From Amaurobius ferox (Eukaryota > Arthropoda > Arachnida > Araneae > Amaurobiidae): a DNA stretch of 64,000 bases. The notes under the pieces were generated by a model. The model was not told where the DNA came from and did not search any database. It was given only the letters and a program-made list of their open reading frames with translations. Positions 10,190-19,876 of this stretch are shown in pieces. A program made the position numbers and the translations under genes. Location of the stretch: contig OX578145.1 in assembly GCA_951213105.1 (NCBI GenBank), forward strand, positions 116,639,239-116,703,238, given 5' to 3'. Position 1 is the stretch's first letter, and each line of letters begins with the position of its first letter.

Positions 10190-12016
10190 ATGAAAGGAAA
10201 TCTTGCTCCTTTTCAAGCGCAACTCCGTAATCTTCATAGCGAGGTCAAGTCTATGATTCGAAATCACACCCAGCAACGCTGGCGTACTCACCTTGAGGGA
10301 CTTACACCCACGAATCACAGTCTCTGGCGAACAGCTAAAAACATGAGAACCACGAGAACAACAATTCCGCCCATTAATGGCCCAAACTCTCTCGCCCAGA
10401 CTGCGGAGGAAAAAGCTAATGCAATTGCAGATAGCTTGGAACTCCAATTCTCACCACACGAAGACCCGAACTTCAGCCATCTCTACACAAGCACTCTACA
10501 CGATTTCCAACAGACCAATCAGAATGCACTTAACGTACAAGCACCAAACGACCTCGAGTCCATACACTTGGCTGAAGTTCATAACATCATACACAGCTTC
10601 AAAGTGAAGAAATCACCCGGCTCTGATAAGATCAGCAACAGAATGCTGAAGAACCTTCCCCTTGCTTATGAGTGCTTGCTCACCGTGCTCCTTAATCATA
10701 TGTTGAATCTTCGTTACTTTCCCCAGAGTTGGAAAACTGCTGATGTTATCCCTCTGATCAAAATTAATCAAAATCCTAAATTAGCAGAAAGCTACAGACC
10801 CATTAGTCTTCTTTATAGCCTCTCCAAAATTTTTGAGTTAGTGTTGCTTAGACGTTTGACTAGTTTCTGCAGATTGAAAGACATTTTAATTCCTGAACAG
10901 CACGGCTTTCGATCTGATTTTTCCACGCATTCCCAACTCATGCGTGTAGTGGGAACTATTCACAAAAACTCTACCAACAAACAGTATACCAGCATAGTGT
11001 TTTTCGATATCAGTAAGGCTTTTGATAAAGCATTTATCCCGGGTCTGCTAACCAAGCTGGTCCGACTTGGTATTTCGACACAACTTTTGGCTCTCATCAA
11101 CTCGTATCTTGCTAATCGTTCTTTCCGCTTGCGAGTTGAACATTCTTACTCTTCTCATCGGCCAATCAGAGCCGGGGTTCCACAGGGCGGTAACCTCAGC
11201 CCGCTACTTTTCAATCTGTATATCAATGATATACCCAAGATCCCACAGGTACAGCTGGCCATCTTTGCTGATGACACGGCACTGATTTCGAAAAGCTCTT
11301 CACCACACAACGCTATCAATACACTCCAAAGCTACATAAAGAATAGTCTTGAGCACTGGCTCGTGACCTGGAGAATCAAAATTAATCCGACCAAGAGTGC
11401 AGTCGTCATATTTCGTCCTAACTACCGAGAACTTAGTCTTAACTTCTCCCTTAAAATTTTCAATGATCCGATCCCCTTTTCATTGTCCGCAAAGTATTTG
11501 GGTGTCACATTGGACGCCAAATTAACTTTCGCAGAGCACATCATGAATAAGGTTGTAACAGCCAATAAAACCTTTGTAGCCCTTCTCCCACTTCTCGGTA
11601 GAAAGTATCATCTGTCCCTTTATAATAAACTGATCATCTACAAACAAATCATCGCACCTGCGTTTTTGTATACCTGCCCTGTTTGGGGTTCGGCTGCAAA
11701 AATGCACATTGAGAAATTGCAAGTGTTTCAGAATAAAGTTTTGCGCTGTATTGTAAATGCGTCTTGGTTTGTTCAGAACGAGGTGATTCATCTTGATCTT
11801 AAAGTCCCACACGTTGCTGGGCATATTCGGAAAACTTCTCTAAATTTTTTCAGGAAGAACTCTAGCAAGCCCTGCCTGAGAAACGCAGATAGTCGCTACG
11901 ACACTTCCACATCCTCCTACCTTGGAAAAAGAAGGCCTAGAGACCTTCTTTCCGGGCCTACGGCGCCCCCGTGGAAGCGCCCCAGATATACTACGCCCCA
12001 GGCAGATGTTTCCTAA
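10187..12016 (+). CDS. LINE-A reverse transcriptase (jockey-like), open, 5'-truncated element
   Basis: The 609-codon frame encodes the reverse transcriptase half of a jockey-type ORF2. Residues about 1-110 match the linker that follows the endonuclease. KKSPGSDKISNRMLKNLP opens the RT core, SYRPISLL and GFRSDFSTHSQL follow, then FFDISKAFDK, AGVPQGGNLSP and FADD at residues 360-363 (11264-11275), the catalytic box. KYLGVTLDAKLTF and the thumb region follow. The C-terminus is basic (KRRPRD, PPWKRPR). The apurinic endonuclease and ORF1 are absent, so the copy is cut at its 5' end near 10190 and cannot move by itself. The frame has no stops, so the copy is fairly young. I see no poly-A or clear target duplication. 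ATG at 10187 need not be a true start. Confidence 0.93.
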   Translation: MMKGNLAPFQAQLRNLHSEVKSMIRNHTQQRWRTHLEGLTPTNHSLWRTAKNMRTTRTTIPPINGPNSLAQTAEEKANAIADSLELQFSPHEDPNFSHLYTSTLHDFQQTNQNALNVQAPNDLESIHLAEVHNIIHSFKVKKSPGSDKISNRMLKNLPLAYECLLTVLLNHMLNLRYFPQSWKTADVIPLIKINQNPKLAESYRPISLLYSLSKIFELVLLRRLTSFCRLKDILIPEQHGFRSDFSTHSQLMRVVGTIHKNSTNKQYTSIVFFDISKAFDKAFIPGLLTKLVRLGISTQLLALINSYLANRSFRLRVEHSYSSHRPIRAGVPQGGNLSPLLFNLYINDIPKIPQVQLAIFADDTALISKSSSPHNAINTLQSYIKNSLEHWLVTWRIKINPTKSAVVIFRPNYRELSLNFSLKIFNDPIPFSLSAKYLGVTLDAKLTFAEHIMNKVVTANKTFVALLPLLGRKYHLSLYNKLIIYKQIIAPAFLYTCPVWGSAAKMHIEKLQVFQNKVLRCIVNASWFVQNEVIHLDLKVPHVAGHIRKTSLNFFRKNSSKPCLRNADSRYDTSTSSYLGKRRPRDLLSGPTAPPWKRPRYTTPQADVS

Positions 12017-12416
12017 CCTTTGCTTGTCGGACGGCGGAGAAGGCGACCATTACACCCTGGGAATGCCTCGGCAAACCTGGAGTGAAATGGAGAATCCTGA
12101 TTCGTCCTCCCCGGCGAGCTCTCAATCCTTTGTTATACTTTGCTTTGCCCGCGTATTTGATGCCAGCCCGGTCCTCTTGTATGTCAGCATTCGGAGCTCA
12201 GACTTCGAAGTGTGAGGTTGTGATTTTGCGAAGCTGCTGCTTTTATCTTGTGGTGACTTTTCTTGCTTGCGCTTGGGCGTGTTATATCATTTACGATAGA
12301 GCACGTCGGGCTAAGTAATCTTCAACTTTATTGTGTGCGACTTTTCGCCATTTTGTGCTTTACCACGTGTGCTTTTACCACGTGCTTTTCGTGCCTTGGA
12401 TTGACCCTGCTTGACT
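12017..12416. other. LINE-A 3' region and LINE-B 5' region
   Basis: This GC-richer DNA lies between the LINE-A stop and the LINE-B ORF1 start. The boundary is not visible; I place it roughly at 12030-12200. Two CACGTG E-box words lie at 12364-12369 and 12379-12384, close to the ORF1 start, and could be part of the LINE-B internal promoter. Open frames through here (11922-12215, 11971-12318) have no family motifs. Confidence 0.45.
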
Positions 12417-13723
12417 ATGGAACTGTACAGAGAAGTTTTGGAAGTGACGAGGGAGGTTGCAAAGAAACTGGATGGAGATGATGCTAGACCTCTCAGGGAT
12501 GCCATGAATTCTTATTGTGACTCCCTGCCGGACGATGGACTTTCTCGGACGTGGACCCAGGAAGTGATGGAAACAGTGAACTTCTGTGGATTACTGATCT
12601 ACACGCTGACTCTGCATATCGGGGATATGCTCAAGAACGGACTCATCGGCCAGGACAAGGACCAAGTCTGTCGGATTTTGGGTATGTTCAATTTTGTGAA
12701 TTCTTTTATGTTAGGCTGTGACATGACTAAATTTAAGAGTAGTGACATGTATTTAATCTTTAAATCATTTGAGGATAATAACTTGAGATTAGACACTGAA
12801 ATTAAATCTAAACTGCTAGAAATAGGATTAATTAATGAAATTAAACTTGTTGGTAAATGTGAAACTGTTGAAAAACCAAGTAAAAGGGCTAGGGCAGAGG
12901 AGTCTCCCACTAAGGGAACTCCTACTAAAAACTAGGATGGAAACTCAAACTTAAAATCTAGTGACCATGATAACATGGACTGTAATACTGCTAGTGATAG
13001 TGTTGTAAATGAAAATGTTAGAACTAGGACTTATGCTGAAATCGCTGCTCAACCTGTTTAATTTAACAGTGCACCTAAACCTAAAGCGGTTGAAAATAGT
13101 GGTAGAGATAATATTATGGAGGTAGAAAAAAAAGAACCAAAAGCAGAGTGTTTCTTCATAAAGTTTAGAGACAACTACCAGGCTCTCCTTAAAAAGCTAA
13201 ATGAAATTACAGGCAATAAAGTATCTGGAAAACTCACAGGAGATATGCTCAAACTTATACCCAATGACGCTGACTCCTATAGGGTTGTTCAGCGCCATTT
13301 GACTAGCGAGAAAATCCCCTTCCATAGTTTAAACCTGAAAACTGAAAGGCCTAAAAAGGTAGTATTGAAGGGGCTACCAACTAACTATCACATTGAGGAG
13401 TTAAAAATGACGTTAACATCCATTGGATTAGATGTAGGCCGGGTTTCTCAACTGAGAAACACAAAAACAAGATTACCCCTGCCGATCTTTTTAATCAGCC
13501 TTAGGCCTACGGAAGACTGGCAGAGGGTTTACAGACTCACAAGATTAGGGTACTTGGCTGTGAAGGTAGAGGCCTTCAGAGCTAGGGGCTTTAAAATTTG
13601 CTACCGGTGCCAGCAATTCAACCACTCGTCTGAGAACTGCAGTATGCCACCAAAGTGCCTGAAGTGTGCTGAAGGACACTTCACACGGGACTGCCAGAGA
13701 CCCAGGACAGAGAAGGCAACGTG
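12417..13723 (+). pseudogene. LINE-B ORF1, 5' part (gag-like)
   Basis: This would bind element RNA and form the retrotransposition particle. ATG at 12417 starts an open stretch to a TAG at 12933-12935. The same frame continues past a second stop (TAA 13059-13061) and stays open from 13116. The part after 13116 resembles the PRE_C2HC region common in jockey ORF1. Two zinc knuckles follow: CYRCQQFNHSSENC (C-x2-C-x4-H-x4-C) and CLKCAEGHFTRDC. LINE-C interrupts it after 13723. An ORF that seems to end at 13760 actually reads into LINE-C sequence. The two nonsense codons in one otherwise intact frame are signs of slow decay. Confidence 0.87.
13709..13723. repeat. Target site duplication of LINE-C, left copy
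   Basis: AGAGAAGGCAACGTG here is repeated exactly at 19111-19125. It belongs to LINE-B ORF1; joining the flanks at one copy restores the ORF1 frame across the knuckle region. The 15-bp length fits target-primed reverse transcription. Confidence 0.95.
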
Positions 13724-14431
13724 GAAACCCCAGGCCGTCCGACTCATCCAGAGGACTTGAGTAACTATTTGGACGACCGGGAAGGAAAGTTAGCGGACGT
13801 CAACTCCCACGGCCCACGTCCAACGGTCCATAGCAACATTTATTAAAATCTTAAAAAATTTACAGAGGTTACATAGTTTTGAGAGATGATGACATAACAT
13901 GATAATCTTGAGTTTACAGAGGTTATATGATGATGAGGATAACAAAATATGATGAGTTTATATATAACAAGGTTCGGTTGTCTGAAGATGAGAACAATGA
14001 TTCAGATGACGTTAAAGATGACAAAATGTGATGAGTTAAGACATGGCAAGAAAATGTTAACAGTGATTAAAAACATATGAAAGTACTAGTGAAAACAATA
14101 ATTTGTACATTAATTTGTACAAAACATTATCTTTGAATAGTAGCGGGATAATGTTGATTAAATCAGTAAAGTATAAGAGAATTGTGTACCAAGATTAAAT
14201 TACATAAATGGGGAGAAAATTAATCAACACCGGAAATTAGTCAACACCGGACAATAACAAGAACACAATACAGCGAGACAAATGCCAACAACAGAAAAGG
14301 CACCAAGGACAAAACAAAAACAACAACAAAAGACAGGTAACCAGCGGGCAACACCAAAAACAGGAGCAAAATCTACATAACCCAAAAGAAACACAGATCA
14401 AGGAGAGGTCAAATAAAAGCACATAGGCCGA
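13724..14431 (-). other. LINE-C 3' untranslated region and tail
   Basis: This is non-coding DNA after the RNase H/zinc ORF. The terminal ~65 bp (13724-13790), read on the minus strand, is CTTCCCGGTCGTCC..GGACGGCCTGG. It matches the inserts at 57027-57088 and 57393-57495. Inverted CGTCC and GGACG words let the tail fold. The Cys-rich open frame at 14237-14422 looks like translated CA-rich low complexity. Confidence 0.75.
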
Positions 14432-15280
14432 TTAAGTAACTTTATTTGAAATATCTCTGGCAATGAGAACACAGTTTTTAATCCTCTCGACAGAAGAAAA
14501 GATTTTACAGACACTCGAGAACCAGGTCGCAAGGTTCGAAGGAGCAGGTTTGGAGAGATGATAACATTTAGAATGGGGACAAGAAAAGACATAGTGATCT
14601 GCGTCTCCGAAGAGGCCGCAAGTACAACAGGAGGTAGATTTAAATTTGAAAAAATGCAAATAGTCTAAAAATGGTCCATGACCAGTAATAAAATAAATTA
14701 AATATTTGTTTTTAATTTGGAAATTAGTTTTAACGGAAAGGAGAAAATTTAAAATTCTGGCAGGATCGTGGGTACGTGGAGAAATGTAATTAGTTAAATA
14801 AATTTGCCAGTTATTTAAAATATCTAAAAGATAATGTTTTTTCAAAAGGGAATAAGGAAATGGAATAGAAAGGGGGGAGCCAGAAACAGCAGCTAATTTA
14901 GCTGAACGATCAGCGACCTCGTTACCCGAGATGTCTGAATGGGCCTTAACCCAGCGAAGATTAAAAAGGTGCTTATTCACATTAGCGTTAAGCTTAATTT
15001 TTGATAAATAATTTGATTTGTTTTTGGTTGATCTAAAAGCCGAAATGGAAGAAAGACTGTCGGAGAAGATATTAATTTTTTGATTATAGGATGAGGCCCA
15101 ATTGATAGCAAAGTCGATAGCAGCAATTTCTGCCTGGAAAACTGTGTTCCCAGAGCAGAGCTTAAATGAGAATGTGTCTTGATCAAAAACGCAGAGGGCA
15201 AAACCAGTGTTATTATCAATAAGTGAACCGTCAGTGTACACATGTATATCTGAAAAGGAGGAGGGATCACAAGGGGACAA
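14432..15280 (-). pseudogene. LINE-C ORF2, RNase H and C-terminal zinc motif
   Basis: RNase H would degrade the RNA template. The 282-codon stretch shows all four catalytic positions: YTDGS (aspartate), FQAEIAAI (glutamate), FSDSLSSI (aspartate) and GNEVADRSAK (last aspartate), plus WVKAHSD with the usual histidine. Toward the C-terminus CCTCGLFGDADHYVFSC is a C-C-H-C pattern as found at the ends of I-group ORF2 proteins, possibly for RNA binding. The segment itself is open and apparently intact, but it is cut off from the RT by frame changes between 15280 and 15650, so it is part of a broken ORF2. Confidence 0.9.
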
Positions 15281-16298
15281 GTTTGCAAAGCGAAGGGACG
15301 GATGAAGGGAGGAGAAAGGAGAATTAAAATCAAAAAGGGAGGGGGTGAGGGCAGGATTCGAAAAAAGATTAATTCGATGCTTTCAAAAGGAAAATTTTTT
15401 AAACTGTGCGTTAATAACAAAATGAATAGGGGGGATACCAGTAATAGAGTATAAAGAAATGTTTGAAGTAGTCCGAAAACCATTGCAAATTTTTAGAAGG
15501 AAAATCCTTTGTAAAGAAGTAAGTTTTTTAATCTGAGCCCCCGTCAAACTTCCCCCCCCCAGATGCCCGCCCCAAAAATCAAGGTTTTTTCGATTACAGA
15601 GAGATACCATATTTTTAAAAAGGATTTATCCGCGCCCCAGTTACTGCCAGTTACCCGGCCAAAGGTACTGGCGTACTTAAAACATTTCTCTTTGAGATTG
15701 AAAATATGCGAAGGGCGGAGGAAATTGTTACTAAAAGGTTGTTGGTATTAATTTGAAGAGTTTTTAAATTTATTCCATAAGTTACCACCGCAAGATCATC
15801 CGCGAAGGCTTGAATATAGAAAATATCATTATTAAGCGAAAGTATACTGTTGAAGTAGATGCTCCAAAGGGTCGGAGAAATAACCGAGCCCTGTGGAGCA
15901 CCCAAAGAAATACATTTATTAAAGTTAAATGAATTGTTGGAAAAAGTTATCTGTCTATTTTTTAAATAAGAAAATAAAAAATTCTGAAACGATACAGGGA
16001 GATGAATGTTATTAAAAATCTGAGGAAGGATTGTCCAGTTTAGACTATCAAAAGTCCCGCAGATGTCCACGGTGGTAAGTGACACAAAATGTTTAGATTT
16101 ATGAGATAAAATTTCCTTAATCAGCTTATGCGCCGCATCTTCACAACCCGTCAACTCCTTGAAACCAAATTGTAAAGGGTGAAGAACTCCCTCCGTCAAA
16201 AGCCAAAAGTTTAATTTATGAATAAAAAATTTTTCAATGATTTTTCCCAAAGTGGGGAGAAGGCAAATGGGTCGATAGGTCGAACAAAGGGTGGGATT
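15281..16298 (-). pseudogene. LINE-C ORF2, reverse transcriptase
   Basis: The open segment 16250-15651 carries LLPTLGKIIEK just upstream, FGFKELTGCEDA, DICGTFDSLNW, SLGAPQGSVISP and FADD (15795-15806, minus), all standard LINE RT motifs. The first RT motif (YRPI) lies in the neighbouring frame at about 16270, so a single-base frameshift occurs near 16298. Another frame change near 15640 leads to the RT thumb (15610-15383), with TSLQRIFLLKICNGFRTTS and GIPPIHF, typical of RNase H-bearing LINEs. A TAG-type stop and frame changes mean no full-length protein is made. Confidence 0.88.
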
Positions 16299-17770
16299 TT
16301 AACCTGGTTTATTGATAAATAGTATATTTGCTATTTTAAGATTGGAAGGGAAATGACAAAATTTGAAACATAAGTTAATTAATTTAGAAAAAAGGGTGGG
16401 AAATGATTTAAAAAGGTGCTTCCAGAAGGTAAAATCAAGTTGATCCAAGCCAGGGGCTTTACCGTTTTTTAGATTATTAAAGACAGAGTGGAGTTCTTCA
16501 ATTGAAATAGGGCCCAAACCTGAAGGAGGTGGAGAGTAAGAGGGAAAGTCAACAAAGTCCTTGTCATCCTTGAAATGATGGTCCAAAAGACGTACAAGTT
16601 TATCATTGTAATCAAGGTGGGGAGAATCAGGAAAATGTAAATTAAAATTATTGAATTTCTTAGATTTATGAAAGGAGAATTTAAAAAAAGAGCCAAAAGC
16701 GTTGCTACAATTAGTACAAAAATCTCTCCACGAGTCACGCCTAGTTTTTTTGATCAAAAGTTTATACTTTGCACGGTTCTGTTTATGAAGAATTTTAGCA
16801 GCCAAAATGTCCTCGGGAGAGGCGGAATTCCTCTCAAGCGATTTAATCCTCTTATAAAGTGCAGTTACAAAATTTCTGAATTTAGAAAGTTTACCATTCC
16901 ACCAAGAGAAATTGTTAATTATTTTAGTCTTTTTCTTACGGATATGTTTAAATGCAAAATTTTGGGTAGTTTCAATAAACTTAATGAAAAATGAATCTAA
17001 AGAGTCAGTATCGGAGATATTCTCTAAAAGTGTGTTAAGATAGGGAAGATGATTTTTAAAATTTAAGATGAATTTTCCAATTCCATAACGAGTTTTAAGA
17101 AAGAAAGAATTATTTAAAGGGGGATCTAAATTAAGTGTGATTTGTATATATTTATGGTCACTAAATGAGTCGCTCGAGAGAATTTCCCAATTTTGAATAA
17201 AATCATAAAAAGCAAAATTTACCAAGGTAAGATCAGGGTAACCGTTTCCCGAATGGGATACGAATGTTGGGCCACAAGTAGGGTCATTATAGATAACAAG
17301 GTTATTGCTGAGACAAAAGTCGATGGTATCAAGTCCCCTTTGATCTGTGAATCCGCAGCCCCACATCCAAGCCCGAGCGTTAAAGTCTCCAAGAATAATA
17401 ATATCTGAGCTATAAACATCAAAAGAGGAAATTTCAGCCAACAAGGAAGGAAAATCGTCGTGCGGAGGAAAATAAATACAAGCAAGAGTTAAAGGGGGCG
17501 ACTGGGAAGAAGAATTTCGATAAAAATAGAGGAAGATAAATTAAATTTAAAGTTTACTGTAAATAATGGGTTAAAAATCAAGATGATAGCTTTTTTAGAG
17601 AGGGATTCAAACTGTTGTATGCCAGGAGGGGGAGATAAATTTTTTCCGCCAGTAATATATGGTTCATGGAGACAAACGAAATCAATTTTATTGTCGATTG
17701 CGAATTTAAAAAGGTTAGAGTGTGCTACTAAGGAATGGTTTGTATTTATCTGAAGTCCTTTAATTGACAT
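16299..17770 (-). pseudogene. LINE-C ORF2, apurinic-type endonuclease and linker
   Basis: The endonuclease would nick the target DNA. MSIKGLQINTNHS at 17770 opens the domain; CLHEPYI holds the glutamate motif. The frame breaks near 17500 in a run of Cs, where one lost base explains the shift. In the next frame IIILGDFNARAWMWGC and SFSDHKYIQI give the other catalytic motifs (GDFNA, SDH). The linker and the start of the RT (KNGKAPGLDQLD, FPSNLKIANILFINKPG) follow until a stop at 16299. Order and spacing are normal for a LINE ORF2. One frameshift within the domain. Confidence 0.9.
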
Positions 17771-17942
17771 AATCCTGAACTAATTTAACGCCAAGGCCCG
17801 GACGGGGAAGAAAAAATAAACAATTTGAGCTATATAAAAAATGAAGTATAACAAGTAACATAAACACAACAAAATACAATAAACATAAAGCAACAGTTAA
17901 ACTTAACAATTAAAAGTGGAAAAATGCTTATAGCAAGAGAGG

Positions 17943-19110
17943 CTAAGCCTCACGTTGAAGTAACCTTATTTTGGCCATTTCAGCCTTATATGTACTACAG
18001 TTTTTCCTGTCATTGGTGGTATGATCAGTTCTATAGTTCAAATTCGGGTTATCGTCATTAGAAGTAGTACAGTTTACACAGATAAGTCTAGAGGAGTTGC
18101 ATTCTCTGTAAGTATGCTGACTACTAGTACACCTCCCGCAGTTACCCACCGGATGATGGCAATAGTCGGCGACGTGCCCGTAGCCCTGGCATTTGAAACA
18201 TGTTTTGAGTGCAATATACTTTTTAACAGTAAAGAATCGAAAGTGATGAAAGAGTTTCTTGACATCCAAAATTCGGTTAGCGTGCACAAAATCGACAGAG
18301 AAGACCCAATATCTGCTCCCAGATCTGTTAGGAAAGTTCTTTATAATTTTGAGAGTTTAAAGTGTTATGGTTGTTGCAAAGCAAAGCTATCATATTTTCC
18401 TCCGTGTAACTGGCAGGGATATTGAAAGCAATAATGAACTTTCTCCTGTCTTCTTGCTTTTTTATATTAAAGTTTTTAGCAAGTGAAGAGTTTGTGAAAA
18501 GCGGAACCAGTTTCTCCGGATTACCTTCCCGACATGTAATTTTAATTGTTCCATTCGGGAGCGCAGAGATATTTTTGATGTCAACCCCTTTTGGACAAGG
18601 GTGGGCGAAGAGATTTTTCTTAAGTTGATTATTGTTTTTAGACCGATCCTTGCCCTGCAAGAGAACACTAGCAAATGTTCTGGTAGATGAAGGCTGGTTG
18701 AAAGCAGAAGAGTTAGAACCAGAAGGATCAGAAGAGAGGTCCCGAAAGGGAGCACCAGTTTTAAGTACCTGTTGAGCAGAGTTTCTGATTACAGAAGGAA
18801 TGTCTCTTTGAATAGTTGAGGAAAGGTTGTTAAACATCGTCGGAATATCCTTCCGAATAGAAGTGGCGAAGATTCTAATATCCTGATTGATTTTAGACTG
18901 TAGAGCAGACAATTCCTCTTTAATATTTTCTGTAAGGGAGGCAAATGCCTTCAGATCAGGAGAAACCACAGAGGAAACAGCAGCAGCAGCAGCAGCAGCA
19001 GACTTGGCACGAGGAGGAGGAGAGGGACAAGAAGATATATTACTTTCTAGAGTATGACCCGAGACCTCAATTGCCTTAAGTCTTGCGTCAATGTATGATT
19101 TATTTTTTAT
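17943..19110 (-). pseudogene. LINE-C ORF1 (gag-like, zinc knuckles), 5'-truncated
   Basis: The ORF would make the RNA-binding protein. It begins in mid-frame at the element boundary (19110). It has a stretch of seven alanines encoded by GCA/GCC repeats (about 18977-19000), a long helical-looking middle, then a TFASVLLQGKDRS segment. The frame ends at 18328 and continues in another frame from 18287: CFKCQGYGHVADYC, CGRCTSSQHTYREC and a third CVNC knuckle whose His and Cys are far apart. It stops at 17943. It precedes ORF2 by about 170 bp. At least one frameshift. Confidence 0.87.
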
Positions 19111-19125
19111 AGAGAAGGCAACGTG
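19111..19125. repeat. Target site duplication of LINE-C, right copy
   Basis: Exact copy of the 15 bases at 13709-13723. After it LINE-B ORF1 resumes in frame. Confidence 0.95.
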
Positions 19126-19876
19126 TGCAAACTGTAATGGAGACCACCCGGCGAACTTCAGGCAATGCCCGAAGAACCCCTGGAACAAGGACAAGGCACC
19201 GGGGTATGCCCCCCCTCCCCCAAAAAACCAGATACCCCCTTGGAGGCAAAAGGCCCTCGGACCAAACCCCCAGGCACCCCCTCAGGGCTCCTCGCACATA
19301 GTGCCACAGGTAAGCAGGCACCAACCTTCAGTACCTACCAGATCGGTGCAAGAGCAGACCCCCAAACCTTCGACCTCCAGAGAATTGACTCTGGAGGAAG
19401 TTAGAGCAGCTACAGCTGCAATTAAAAGGAGATCGGAGGCAGAAAAAGCCAGACAGGCAAAGGAGGCAAAGTATAGACTGGATAGGAAAGTTGAGGAATG
19501 GAAAGAAACTAAACGAGTCAGGGAGGAAGAAGAGCTCGCGGAAACCCAGCTGTTAGCTAAAACGGGTGGGAAAAAACAAAAGACTATCGAGTTCCAAAAG
19601 GACACTCACAAAAAAGTGCAAACCGCAGTTGAGGCTGAGGAAATGGAAGCTGAGACTGAGCCGACTGATGAATCTGATGCTGAAAAGAGGGAGGATATCC
19701 TCAACCTCATCAGAGGATTTATCAGCATGTTCAATCTCGACGACATAAAACATCTGTTGATGCAGTTCGCAGAGTTAGTCCAAAAAAAGAGCGATCCTAT
19801 GGTAATGGTCTTTGAGGCCCTTAAAATAATCGCGGACTTTAAAAGTAGCAGTGAGAATCAAACCCGTCATGGCTAG
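19126..19876 (+). pseudogene. LINE-B ORF1, 3' part
   Basis: Continuation of LINE-B ORF1 beyond LINE-C. It opens in the third zinc knuckle, CANCNGDHPANFRQC, which completes the pair seen upstream. A proline-rich spacer follows (APPPPKNQIPPW, NPQAPPQ), then a lysine/glutamate-rich, coiled-coil-like stretch (about residues 110-170), an acidic patch (AETEPTDESDAEKRED), and a helical C-terminus. The stop TAG at 19874-19876 overlaps the ATG of ORF2 (19869), an overlap typical of jockey elements. The frame itself is undamaged here. Confidence 0.87.

Larger units (their letters stand above)
13724..19110 (-). mobile_element. LINE-C, I-group-like non-LTR retrotransposon with RNase H
   Basis: The element is 5387 bp long, lies on the minus strand and is bounded by perfect 15-bp duplications. 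From its 5' end (19110) it holds the rest of ORF1 with three zinc knuckles, then ORF2 with endonuclease, RT, RNase H and a C-terminal cysteine-histidine motif. RNase H after RT points to the I group (I, Loa, Outcast and relatives) rather than jockey. ORF1 begins in mid-frame at the boundary, so the copy is 5'-truncated. Its 3' end has no poly-A. Instead it has a tail with inverted CGTCC/GGACG words, shared by two short inserts near 57 kb. Frameshifts show it is dead. Confidence 0.92.

Noticed and set aside
11922..12318. Open frames after LINE-A
   Set aside because: No motif; they lie in the untranslated DNA between LINE-A and LINE-B.
14237..14422. Cysteine-rich minus-strand frame
   Set aside because: It arises from A/C-rich low-complexity DNA in the LINE-C 3' region and has no regular Cys pattern.
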